Source: UBA3818 sp051881895
Lineage (GTDB): Bacteria; Bacillota; Clostridia; Oscillospirales; Ruminococcaceae
Length of the DNA: 10,799 nt
Assembly: GCA_051881895.1 (NCBI GenBank)
Contig: JBJEQT010000117.1
Span: forward strand, 1 to 10,799
Reading direction: 5' to 3'
In this document: piece by piece, positions 1 through 6,307 of the stretch
How positions within the stretch are numbered: the stretch's first letter is position 1
Layout of the letters: each line of letters starts with the position of its first letter
Notes under the pieces: model-generated
Database searches by the model: none
Seen by the model: the letters and a program-made list of their open reading frames with translations, nothing else
Told to the model about the DNA's origin: nothing
Made by a program: the position numbers and the translations under genes

Positions 1-63
1 AAGGGGTTTTTCAAAAAGAAGGGAAATTTTCAAAGCGAAAAAGTAAATAATTTATGAAGGGTC

Positions 64-92
64 TTGACATACTGGGAAAGAAGTGATAAATT
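64..92 (+). promoter_or_regulatory. Sigma-A-type promoter of the hrcA-grpE-dnaK-dnaJ operon
   Basis: A consensus -35 TTGACA (64-69) is followed after exactly 17 bases by TAAATT (87-92), which matches TATAAT at 4 of 6 positions and is preceded by TG plus one base (84-86), an extended -10. The predicted start point is near 98-100, inside the left arm of the CIRCE element, so HrcA binding would block initiation. The AT-rich first 60 bases hold no gene or other recognisable element. Confidence 0.85.
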
Positions 93-96
93 ATCT

Positions 97-123
97 TTAG
101 CACTCAGGAAGCAAGAGTGCTAA
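97..123 (+). promoter_or_regulatory. CIRCE operator (HrcA binding site)
   Basis: The sequence is TTAGCACTC (97-105), nine bases, then GAGTGCTAA (115-123), a perfect match in both 9-bp arms to the CIRCE consensus of class I heat-shock genes. It overlaps the predicted start point of the operon and lies in the 5' untranslated region of hrcA. By family knowledge HrcA binds here and represses until heat stress occupies GroE. Only one copy is present; none precedes dnaK. Confidence 0.97.
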
Positions 124-150
124 AACCTGAAAAGAAAGAAGGAACCGGAT

Positions 151-1188
151 ATGGATTTGGATCGACGGAAAATGAAGATCCTCGGCGCTATCGTAAGCGA
201 ATATATCCGGACCGGAGAGCCGGTAGGCTCCAAACGGGTGGCGCAGCTTCTGGATACACAGGTGTCCCCCGCGACCTGCCGCAACGAAATGTCTTTGCTG
301 TTCGACCTTGGGCTGCTGGAGCAGCCGCACACGTCGGCGGGGAGGATCCCGTCTCATTTGGGATTTCGGGTCTATCTCGATAAGCTTTTGACCTGCGATC
401 CGCTGACAGAGGCAGAAAAAGATGAGATCGACGCGCTGTTTAACATTCATAACCCCGATCCGGACCGCCTGCTGGCCGACGCTGCGGAAGCGCTGGCCCG
501 GTTTACCGGATGCGCGACCGTTTCGGCGACCCGCCCCCCACGGCATGTAACGGTGCGGCGGATCGAATTGATTCCGCTGGGCCCCCATGTGGTGATGATT
601 GTGGTGGTAGCCTCCAACGGGGTGATCAAGAACAAGGCTTACCGGTTGGATATGATCTGTTCGCCGGAGATTCTGGACTTTTTCAACAAATTTGCCAACG
701 ACCGGTTTGCGGGCCGTTCCATTGACGAAATTTCCACTGGGTATCTCAATTCGGTGGCGGTGGCGCTGGGAGAATATTCCCGGGTGTTCACGCCGCTTTT
801 AGCAGGCGTATTTGAGCTTTGCCGCCAAATCCGGGACGGACAGTTTTACACCCAGGGAAGCACCAATTTGCTGGGATATCCGGAATTTCACAATTCGGCC
901 TATGACCTGTTGAGCCTGCTGGAAAACAGAACCCTTTTGCAGGACGCTCTGGCAGGTCCGGAGAATCAGGAACTGAATATTAAGATCGGGAAAGAAAATC
1001 ATTTGGCGCAGTTGGAAAATTCAACGGTGCTGGTGGCCAGATACAATGTGGGGCAAGACAATACCGGCGTGATCGGCGTGATCGGCCCGGTGCGGATGGA
1101 CTATTCCAAACTGATTCCCCACTTGGAATATTTTGCGAAGACCTTGGGCAGTCTGCTGTCTGATACCATGAATCCCCAAGAAGAGTAA
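151..1188 (+). CDS. hrcA: Heat-inducible transcription repressor HrcA
   Basis: This 345-residue protein is the repressor of class I heat-shock genes; it binds CIRCE as a dimer. The length is typical of the family. Residues 1-80 are the winged helix-turn-helix, ending in the diagnostic SAGRIPS stretch (62-68) followed by LGFRVYLDKL. The middle is the GAF-like and dimerisation region, and the C-terminus carries the family hallmark GVIGVIGPVRMDYSKLIP (306-323). The ATG is preceded by AAGGA (139-143) at 7 bases. The gene is first in the operon and lies directly behind its own operator, so it should be autoregulated. The following grpE start is 24 bases beyond its stop codon. Family assignment is certain; regulation is inferred from the CIRCE site. 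Confidence 0.97.
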   Translation: MDLDRRKMKILGAIVSEYIRTGEPVGSKRVAQLLDTQVSPATCRNEMSLLFDLGLLEQPHTSAGRIPSHLGFRVYLDKLLTCDPLTEAEKDEIDALFNIHNPDPDRLLADAAEALARFTGCATVSATRPPRHVTVRRIELIPLGPHVVMIVVVASNGVIKNKAYRLDMICSPEILDFFNKFANDRFAGRSIDEISTGYLNSVAVALGEYSRVFTPLLAGVFELCRQIRDGQFYTQGSTNLLGYPEFHNSAYDLLSLLENRTLLQDALAGPENQELNIKIGKENHLAQLENSTVLVARYNVGQDNTGVIGVIGPVRMDYSKLIPHLEYFAKTLGSLLSDTMNPQEE

Positions 1189-1212
1189 ACAAGGAAAAGA
1201 GGGACATCGAAA

Positions 1213-1752
1213 TTGAGCGATAAGAAACAAGAAACGCAGCAGGAGGAACAGCTGCAGGAAAAGGAAAACACCGCGGCGCAGGAAGAAACACCGCAGGAAG
1301 ATCCGGTGGAAGAAAAGCTGCGGCAGGCGGAAGAACAAGTCCTGGCCCTGAACGATAAACTGCTGCGGACGCTGGCGGAGTACGATAATTTCCGCAAGCG
1401 CTCTGTCAAGGAAAAAGAGGCCATCTACCCGGAGGCCGCGGCAGATGCGGTTTCCAAATTCCTGCCGGTTCTGGACAGTATGGAACGGGCCGCTGGTTTT
1501 AGCTGCAGCGATGAGGAATATAAAAAGGGGGTAGACATGATCATCCATTCTTTTTACGACGCGCTTTCTGCAGCCGGGGTGGAGGAAATTCCCGCCGAAG
1601 TGGGAAGTCCTTTTGATCCGGCGGTGCACAACGCGGTGATGCATATAGAAGATGAAAATTTGGGTGCAGGCGTTATCGCGCAGGTGTTCCAAAAAGGCTA
1701 TCGGCTCGGCGAGCGGATTATCCGCCACACCATGGTGCAGGTGGCAAACTGA
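1213..1752 (+). CDS. grpE: Nucleotide exchange factor GrpE
   Basis: GrpE (179 residues) is the co-chaperone that releases ADP from DnaK. The first ~35 residues are Glu/Gln-rich and probably disordered, as is usual. Residues 36-100 form the long coiled-coil dimerisation helix, including LLRTLAEYDNFRKRS (50-64). The C-terminal beta domain, which contacts the DnaK nucleotide-binding domain, contains FDPAVHNAVMHIED (134-147) and the signature around VIAQVFQKGYRLGERIIRHT (154-173). The start codon is TTG: GAGGGA lies 8 bases upstream, and the next in-frame Met is residue 90, which would remove most of the coiled coil. The gene sits between hrcA and dnaK, and its stop is 73 bases before dnaK. I see no separate promoter in that gap. 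Confidence 0.96.
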   Translation: MSDKKQETQQEEQLQEKENTAAQEETPQEDPVEEKLRQAEEQVLALNDKLLRTLAEYDNFRKRSVKEKEAIYPEAAADAVSKFLPVLDSMERAAGFSCSDEEYKKGVDMIIHSFYDALSAAGVEEIPAEVGSPFDPAVHNAVMHIEDENLGAGVIAQVFQKGYRLGERIIRHTMVQVAN

Positions 1753-1825
1753 ATTTGTCAAACTGAAATCACATAGATGAGGGAGAGGCGTGTGAAAAGC
1801 GCCGCATTTTAAGGAGGAATTTATT

Positions 1826-3673
1826 ATGGGAAAAATCATTGGCATTGACTTAGGTACAACAAACTCCTGCGTAGCCGTTATGGAAGGCGGCGAGGCGGTC
1901 GTAATCGCCAACGCAGAGGGCGCGAGAACGACCCCGTCGGTTGTTGCGTTTTCCAAAACCGGCGAGAGAATGGTAGGACAGGTCGCAAAACGCCAGGCCA
2001 TTACCAACCCGGAGCGGACCATTTCTTCCATCAAAAGAGAAATGGGTACTGCCCATACCGTTGAGATCGACGGCAAACGCTACACACCGCAGGAAATCTC
2101 CGCGATGATCCTGACCAAACTGAAAGAGGATGCGGAAAGCTATCTGGGCGAGAAGGTTACCGAAGCGGTCATCACGGTGCCGGCTTACTTCACCGACGCG
2201 CAGCGCCAGGCGACGAAAGACGCAGGTAAAATCGCGGGCCTGGATGTGAAACGTATCATCAACGAGCCGACCGCTGCGGCGCTGGCCTACGGCGTGGATA
2301 AAGAACAGGATCAGAAAGTGATGGTTTACGACCTGGGCGGCGGCACCTTCGATGTGTCCATTATTGAGATGGGCGACGGCGTACAGGAAGTATTGGCCAC
2401 CAACGGCAACAACCGCCTGGGCGGCGATGATTTCGACCAGCGGATCATCAATTGGCTGGTAGATGGCTTTAAAGCGGAATCCGGCATCGATTTGTCCGGC
2501 GACAAAATGGCAATGCAGCGTTTGAAAGAGGCTGCCGAGAAAGCAAAGATCGAGCTGTCCGGCATGACCACCGCTTCCATCAATCTGCCGTTCATCACCG
2601 CCGACGCCACCGGCCCGAAGCATCTGGACATGACGCTGACCCGCGCAAAATTCAACGAATTGACCCACGACCTGGTAGAGGCTACCATGGGCCCGGTTCG
2701 TCAGGCGCTGGCCGACTCGGGACTGAAAGCGTCGGAGTTGGACAAAATCCTGCTGGTAGGCGGTTCTTCCAGAATTCCCGCCGTGCAGGAAGCAGTCAAG
2801 AATTTTACCGGCAAAGAGCCGTTTAAAGGGATTAACCCCGATGAGTGTGTTGCCATCGGCGCGGCCATCCAGGGCGGCGTGCTGGGCGGCGAGGTCAAAG
2901 GCCTGCTGCTTTTGGATGTAACGCCTCTGTCTTTGGGCCTGGAAACGCTGGGCGGCGTATTCACCAAGATCATCGACCGCAATACCACCATCCCGACGAA
3001 GAAATCTCAAATCTTCTCCACCGCCGCCGACGGTCAGACCTCGGTTGAGATCCATGTTCTGCAGGGCGAGCGTGAGATGGCAAAAGACAATAAGACGCTG
3101 GGAATGTTCCATCTGGACGGTATCCCCGCAGCACCCCGCGGCGTACCGCAGATCGAAGTAACCTTCGATATCGACGCCAATGGTATCGTCCATGTTTCCG
3201 CTCAGGATAAAGGCACCGGCAAAGAGCAGAACATCACCATCACTTCTTCCACCAGCATGAGCAAAGAGGATGTGGAGAAAGCGGTCAAAGAGGCGGAGAA
3301 GTACGCGGCGGAAGACAAAAAACGCCGTGAGGAGATCGATATCCGCAACAACGCCGATCAGATGGTATATCAGTCTGAGAAAACCATCACCGATCTGGGC
3401 GACAAGCTGGATGCCGCTGACAAAGGCGAGCTGGAAAACAAGATCAACGCGTTGAAAGAAGCGCTTAAAGGCTCTAACGTCGATGACATCAAAGCAAAAC
3501 AGGAAGACCTGCAGAAAAAATTCTATGAGGTTTCTTCCAAGGTATACGGCGCTGCAGGCGCTCAGGGAGCCGCGCAGGGCGAGCCGCAGCAGGGCCCGCA
3601 GAATAACGGTGCCGCCGGCGACGACGGATATGTGGACGCTGACTACAAAGATGTGGACGACACGCAGAAATAA
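1826..3673 (+). CDS. dnaK: Molecular chaperone DnaK (Hsp70)
   Basis: DnaK is the ATP-dependent chaperone that binds exposed hydrophobic peptides in the cytoplasm and works with DnaJ and GrpE. It is complete at 615 residues. The nucleotide-binding domain shows all three Hsp70 signatures: IDLGTTNS (7-14), VYDLGGGTFDVSII (167-180) and ILLVGGSSRIPAVQ (308-321). The interdomain linker GLLLLDVTP (359-367) precedes the substrate-binding beta domain, a helical lid and a Gly/Gln-rich then acidic tail. The protein lacks the roughly 24-residue insertion found in the proteobacterial N-terminal domain, as expected for Gram-positive DnaK. A very strong AAGGAGG (1811-1817) lies 8 bases before the ATG, the strongest ribosome binding site in the operon, which fits the need for excess DnaK over its co-chaperones. 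Confidence 0.99.
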   Translation: MGKIIGIDLGTTNSCVAVMEGGEAVVIANAEGARTTPSVVAFSKTGERMVGQVAKRQAITNPERTISSIKREMGTAHTVEIDGKRYTPQEISAMILTKLKEDAESYLGEKVTEAVITVPAYFTDAQRQATKDAGKIAGLDVKRIINEPTAAALAYGVDKEQDQKVMVYDLGGGTFDVSIIEMGDGVQEVLATNGNNRLGGDDFDQRIINWLVDGFKAESGIDLSGDKMAMQRLKEAAEKAKIELSGMTTASINLPFITADATGPKHLDMTLTRAKFNELTHDLVEATMGPVRQALADSGLKASELDKILLVGGSSRIPAVQEAVKNFTGKEPFKGINPDECVAIGAAIQGGVLGGEVKGLLLLDVTPLSLGLETLGGVFTKIIDRNTTIPTKKSQIFSTAADGQTSVEIHVLQGEREMAKDNKTLGMFHLDGIPAAPRGVPQIEVTFDIDANGIVHVSAQDKGTGKEQNITITSSTSMSKEDVEKAVKEAEKYAAEDKKRREEIDIRNNADQMVYQSEKTITDLGDKLDAADKGELENKINALKEALKGSNVDDIKAKQEDLQKKFYEVSSKVYGAAGAQGAAQGEPQQGPQNNGAAGDDGYVDADYKDVDDTQK

Positions 3674-3690
3674 GTTAAAATGTGCAGCAA

Positions 3691-3727
3691 GCTGCCGCAG
3701 GGACGGGGAAGGCGCCTTTGCGGCAGC
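3691..3727 (+). other. dnaK-dnaJ intercistronic hairpin
   Basis: GCTGCCGCA (3691-3699) is perfectly complementary to TGCGGCAGC (3719-3727), and two G-U pairs and one G-C pair extend the stem inward. A second small hairpin, CTTTG/CAAAG with a CGGT loop (3728-3741), follows at once. No T-tract follows, so this is not a standard terminator. It could act as a 3' stabiliser of dnaK mRNA, a processing site or a partial pause that lowers dnaJ relative to dnaK. The pairing is visible; the role is inference. Confidence 0.6.
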
Positions 3728-3754
3728 CTTTGCGGTCAAAGACGAAATAGAGAC

Positions 3755-3771
3755 AAAGGGTGATATTTTTG
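3755..3771 (+). promoter_or_regulatory. Ribosome binding site deciding the dnaJ start
   Basis: AAAGGGTGAT resembles the anti-Shine-Dalgarno complement AAAGGAGGTGAT with two bases missing. The AAAGGG (3755-3760) ends 8 bases before TTG 3769. The alternative GTG codon at 3760 lies inside this element, which argues against it. Confidence 0.6.
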
Positions 3772-4944
3772 GCCGATAAAAGAGATTACTATGAAGTCCT
3801 CGGCGTTCAAAAGGGATGTTCCGACGATGAATTGAAAAAAGCATACCGACAGCTGGCAAAGAAGTATCACCCGGACTTAAATCCTGGTGATAAAGAGGCG
3901 GAGGCCAAGTTCAAAGAGGTCAATGAGGCTTACGAGGTGCTGTCCGATAAAGAGAAGCGCGCCCGGTACGATCAGTTCGGCCACGCGGGCGTCGACCCGT
4001 CCTACGGGGCCGGCGGCGCGGGAGCCGGCGGTTTTGGCGGCATGGGCGGCTTTGACGTGGGAGATATTTTTGACACCTTCTTTGGCGGCGGGGGCGGCTT
4101 CGGCGGCTTCGGCGGTTCCACCCGTACCCGAAATCCCAATGCGCCGATTCGCGGCAACGATGTCAACATCAACCTGAACCTGTCCTTTATGGAGGCTGCC
4201 CACGGCTGCACCAAAGAAGTTACCATCCAGCGGTTGGAGCAGTGCGAGGATTGCGGCGGCACCGGCGCGGCGAAAGGCACCAGTGCCGATACCTGTCCGG
4301 ACTGTAAGGGAACCGGTCAGGTAAGAGTCCAGAGCAGAACGCCTTTCGGTGTGATTCAGTCCACCCGGCCCTGCCAGCGATGCGGCGGTACCGGCAGGGT
4401 GATCAACACCCCCTGCACCGGCTGTAACGGAAAGGGCCGCGTGCGCCATACCCGCAAGATGACCGTCAATGTGCCGGCAGGTATCGACGACGGGCAGACG
4501 TTCGCGCTGCAGGGACAGGGCGACCATGGCCGCAACGCCGGTCCGGCGGGCGATTTGAATGTGACAGTCTCGGTGCGCCCGGATCCGTTGTTCGAGCGGG
4601 ATGGCTACAATGTGCTCTGCGAAGTGCCGCTGACGTTTGCGCAGGCGGCATTGGGCGATGAAGTGGTGGTTCCCACCATCGACGGCAAGGTCAAGTATAC
4701 GGTACCGGAGGGAACGCAGCCGGGGACGGTATTCCGTCTGCGCAACAAGGGCATTCCCTACGTCAATGGTCGTGGGCGAGGCGACCAGTATGTGACTGTC
4801 GTTTTGGAGGTGCCGAAAAATCTGAGTCTGAAACAGAAACAGGCGCTGAAAGATTTTGAAAAGGTCACCACTGAAAAAAATTATGAAAAACGCAAAGGCT
4901 TTTTTGAAAAGCTCAAAGACGCCTTGGGCGGCGAAGAAAAATAA
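3769..4944 (+). CDS. dnaJ: Chaperone DnaJ (Hsp40), type I
   Basis: DnaJ delivers substrates to DnaK and stimulates its ATPase. With the chosen TTG start it has 391 residues. The J domain (about 4-70) contains the essential HPD at 34-36. A Gly/Phe-rich segment follows at about 79-117. Four CxxCxGxG zinc-binding repeats are intact: CEDCGGTG (159), CPDCKGTG (176), CQRCGGTG (202) and CTGCNGKG (216). The C-terminal substrate-binding and dimerisation region completes a type I DnaJ. TTG at 3769 is preferred because AAAGGGTGAT (3755-3764) gives a proper spacing to it and the protein then begins MADKRDYYEVLG, as in other DnaJ proteins. The in-frame GTG at 3760 would overlap that ribosome binding site and add only three residues. 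The gene is the last of the operon and is followed by a terminator. Confidence 0.97.
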   Translation: MADKRDYYEVLGVQKGCSDDELKKAYRQLAKKYHPDLNPGDKEAEAKFKEVNEAYEVLSDKEKRARYDQFGHAGVDPSYGAGGAGAGGFGGMGGFDVGDIFDTFFGGGGGFGGFGGSTRTRNPNAPIRGNDVNINLNLSFMEAAHGCTKEVTIQRLEQCEDCGGTGAAKGTSADTCPDCKGTGQVRVQSRTPFGVIQSTRPCQRCGGTGRVINTPCTGCNGKGRVRHTRKMTVNVPAGIDDGQTFALQGQGDHGRNAGPAGDLNVTVSVRPDPLFERDGYNVLCEVPLTFAQAALGDEVVVPTIDGKVKYTVPEGTQPGTVFRLRNKGIPYVNGRGRGDQYVTVVLEVPKNLSLKQKQALKDFEKVTTEKNYEKRKGFFEKLKDALGGEEK

Positions 4945-4946
4945 GA

Positions 4947-4979
4947 AAAAGAGCCCTTTCCTTGGGGAGGGGCTCTTTT
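4947..4979 (+). terminator. Intrinsic terminator of the dnaK operon
   Basis: AAAAGAGCCC (4947-4956) pairs perfectly with GGGCTCTTTT (4970-4979). Six further pairs including two G-U extend the stem to a three-base loop, giving about 16 pairs. The hairpin begins two bases after the dnaJ stop codon, and its T-run forms the 3' edge of the stem. Confidence 0.88.
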
Positions 4980-5005
4980 GCCATGTATAAAAGGAGCGTG
5001 TGCAG

Positions 5006-5488
5006 ATGGCGGAGATAAAAACCAACGTCATGCGGATTTTGGAGCAAAAAAAGATTCCCTATCAGGCCCACAGCTACCCCCACGGGGAAGAGCCGGTGGA
5101 TGGGGCGACAGTCGCGCGTCTGCTGGGACAGGACCCGCGGCAGGTGTATAAAACGCTGGTCGCCAGGGGGCACAGCAAAAATTATTACGTCTTCGTCATA
5201 CCGGTGGAAAGCACGCTGGATTTGAAAAAAGCGGCCAAGGCTGCCGCAGAGAAATCCGTGGAAATGATCCATGTCAGTGAAATCAACGGGTTGACCGGAT
5301 ATGTGCGGGGCGGCTGTTCGCCAATCGGCATGAAAAAACGGTTTTCCACCTTCTTTGACAGTGCGATAAAAAAACTGGATACGGTAATGGTCAGTGCCGG
5401 CAAAATCGGCTGCCAGGTGGAATTGGCGCCCGGCGCGCTGCTGGAGCTGACCGGTGGAGCAACCGCCGATTTGACGGCTGATGCATAA
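5006..5488 (+). CDS. ybaK: YbaK/EbsC-type Cys-tRNA(Pro) deacylase
   Basis: This 160-residue cytoplasmic protein belongs to the YbaK/EbsC family of trans-editing enzymes, which hydrolyse Cys-tRNA(Pro) formed by prolyl-tRNA synthetase. Family hallmarks are VYKTLV (48-53, with the conserved lysine K49), PVESTLDLKKAAKA (66-79), the block LTGYVRGGCSPIGMKKRF (96-113) and SAGKIGCQVELAPGAL (130-145). ATG 5006 is chosen because AAGGAG (4991-4996) lies 9 bases upstream; the in-frame GTG at 5000 is only 3 bases from it. The gene follows the dnaJ terminator with no convincing promoter of its own in the 61-base gap, so it may depend on read-through. The family is certain; the exact editing substrate (Pro versus Cys tRNA) is inferred from the family. 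Confidence 0.93.
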   Translation: MAEIKTNVMRILEQKKIPYQAHSYPHGEEPVDGATVARLLGQDPRQVYKTLVARGHSKNYYVFVIPVESTLDLKKAAKAAAEKSVEMIHVSEINGLTGYVRGGCSPIGMKKRFSTFFDSAIKKLDTVMVSAGKIGCQVELAPGALLELTGGATADLTADA

Positions 5489-5546
5489 AGCCGCTTTGCC
5501 GGCAAAAAGAAGGATTGCAAATGCTCTTTTGTTTTTGGCACGACTG

Positions 5547-5555
5547 TGATAAAAT
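5547..5555 (+). promoter_or_regulatory. Candidate extended -10 promoter of the flavodoxin gene
   Basis: TGATAAAAT (5547-5555) has the extended -10 form TGn followed by TAAAAT, a 5 of 6 match to TATAAT, and resembles the -10 of the hrcA promoter. The -35 region is poor: TTGTTT at 5529 has only a 15-base spacer. It lies 45 bases before the chosen start codon. Confidence 0.4.
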
Positions 5556-5599
5556 AATCCAAAAGGGCGCAGCTGCGCTTGGGGAAAAGAGGGAACTTT

Positions 5600-6193
5600 G
5601 TGAAAGACGTTCTTGTGGTTTATAAATCCCGATACGGCGCCGTTGAGCGGTATGCCAAATGGATTGCCGAAGCGCTGGGATGCGAGGCGCTTCCGATGGA
5701 TCAGGTGAAAACGGCCACATTGCTGGAATACCGCATGCTGATTTTCGGCGGCGGGCTTTATATGGGCAGGATTAATGGTATCGCGGCGCTGACCAGGCGG
5801 TTCCAGGAGCTGAAAGACAAAACGCTGTTGGTCTTTACCGCGGGATTGACAGAGCCGACGGACGACGGCTATTATACCTTTTTGTACACCCGCAATTTTA
5901 CGGAAAAAATGAGAAAGCAGATCCACTTCTTCGCGTTTCCCGGCGCGGTGGACGGCCAAAAGCTGGGACGCTTCCATCGTTGGGTAATGGGCATGGCTAT
6001 GAAAGAGCGGGCGCAAAAAGACCCGGCCAACGCCCAGACATATCTGGAAATGAAGATGGATTTTGTGGATCCGAAGTATATCGAGCCGCTGGTGGAAAAA
6101 GCGCGCGGTATTTTGCAGGAGTGGGATGAGAAAAAACGCCGGCAGGAGCAGATTCGCCAGCAGGCGGCGGAGCAGCCGGAAGAAGAGGAATAA
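5600..6193 (+). CDS. Flavodoxin domain-containing protein
   Basis: This 197-residue protein begins with a flavodoxin fold. Strand VLVVYKSRYGAVERYAKWIA (4-23) carries the FMN phosphate-binding loop in the form SxYGxxxxYA, and MLIFGGGLYMGRI (46-58) is the second conserved strand and FMN-contacting loop. It resembles the Flavodoxin_5 group, which also includes HemG-like proteins. The tail from about 175 is charged and Glu/Gln-rich, probably disordered. GTG 5600 is chosen because AGAGGGA (5588-5594) lies 5 bases upstream and the protein then starts at the first strand; an in-frame TTG at 5579 has no ribosome binding site and adds seven residues. It probably transfers electrons through FMN, but the partner is unknown and protoporphyrinogen oxidase activity is not supported. 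The DUF3810 gene follows. Confidence 0.85.
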   Translation: MKDVLVVYKSRYGAVERYAKWIAEALGCEALPMDQVKTATLLEYRMLIFGGGLYMGRINGIAALTRRFQELKDKTLLVFTAGLTEPTDDGYYTFLYTRNFTEKMRKQIHFFAFPGAVDGQKLGRFHRWVMGMAMKERAQKDPANAQTYLEMKMDFVDPKYIEPLVEKARGILQEWDEKKRRQEQIRQQAAEQPEEEE

Positions 6194-6220
6194 AGGAAAG
6201 GACTGTTCCGGTTGGCCGGC

Positions 6221-6262
6221 GAGGGGGTATGCGCCTCGCTGGGCGGAGCAGCCCTCTTTTTT
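6221..6262 (+). terminator. Candidate terminator/attenuator after the flavodoxin gene
   Basis: GAGGG (6221-6225) pairs with CCCTC (6252-6256), followed directly by six T (6257-6262). An inner CGCC/GGCG stem (6232-6235 with 6242-6245) closes a six-base loop, leaving a symmetric internal loop. A competing hairpin, GGCGAGG (6218-6224) with CCTCGCT (6234-6240), uses the same GAGG bases and would prevent the terminator. The stem is imperfect, so this is a moderate call. Confidence 0.45.
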
Positions 6263-6307
6263 CGGAGGCAGACAGCGCCCCGGGCCTGTCCGAGAAGGAG
6301 GAGGACG

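Noticed and set aside
1753..1825. Internal promoter or second CIRCE in front of dnaK
   Set aside because: No CIRCE half-site is present. TTGTCA at 1755 has no -10 at a workable distance. Only a weak GGCG/CGCC hairpin and a repeated AACTGAA are visible.
1021..2076. A 351-codon minus-strand frame across hrcA, grpE and the start of dnaK
   Set aside because: It runs across three confirmed genes of the other strand, with low-complexity Phe/Leu/Arg stretches that are the complement of the Glu/Lys-rich GrpE N-terminus.
1850..3859. A 669-codon open frame on the minus strand opposite dnaK
   Set aside because: It mirrors the codon bias of dnaK on the other strand. The encoded protein has no recognisable domain, is rich in His, Phe and Arg, and dnaK is unambiguous.
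4009..4119. Short repeats of GGC-rich sequence in dnaJ
   Set aside because: They encode the normal Gly/Phe-rich linker of type I DnaJ and need no other explanation.
4986..4991. TATAAA as a -10 box for ybaK
   Set aside because: The start point would fall at about 4998, downstream of the AAGGAG at 4991-4996, so the transcript would lack its ribosome binding site. The -35 would be a poor match inside the terminator.
5495..5506. Palindrome TTTGCCGGCAAA after ybaK as a terminator
   Set aside because: It has no loop and no T-run behind it, so it cannot form a normal intrinsic terminator. It may be chance.
6212..6307. N-terminal extension of the DUF3810 protein from TTG 6212
   Set aside because: There is no ribosome binding site before it, the residues are Arg/Pro-rich and unlike a membrane protein N-terminus, and the stretch overlaps a candidate terminator. 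ATG 6308 has an ideal Shine-Dalgarno.
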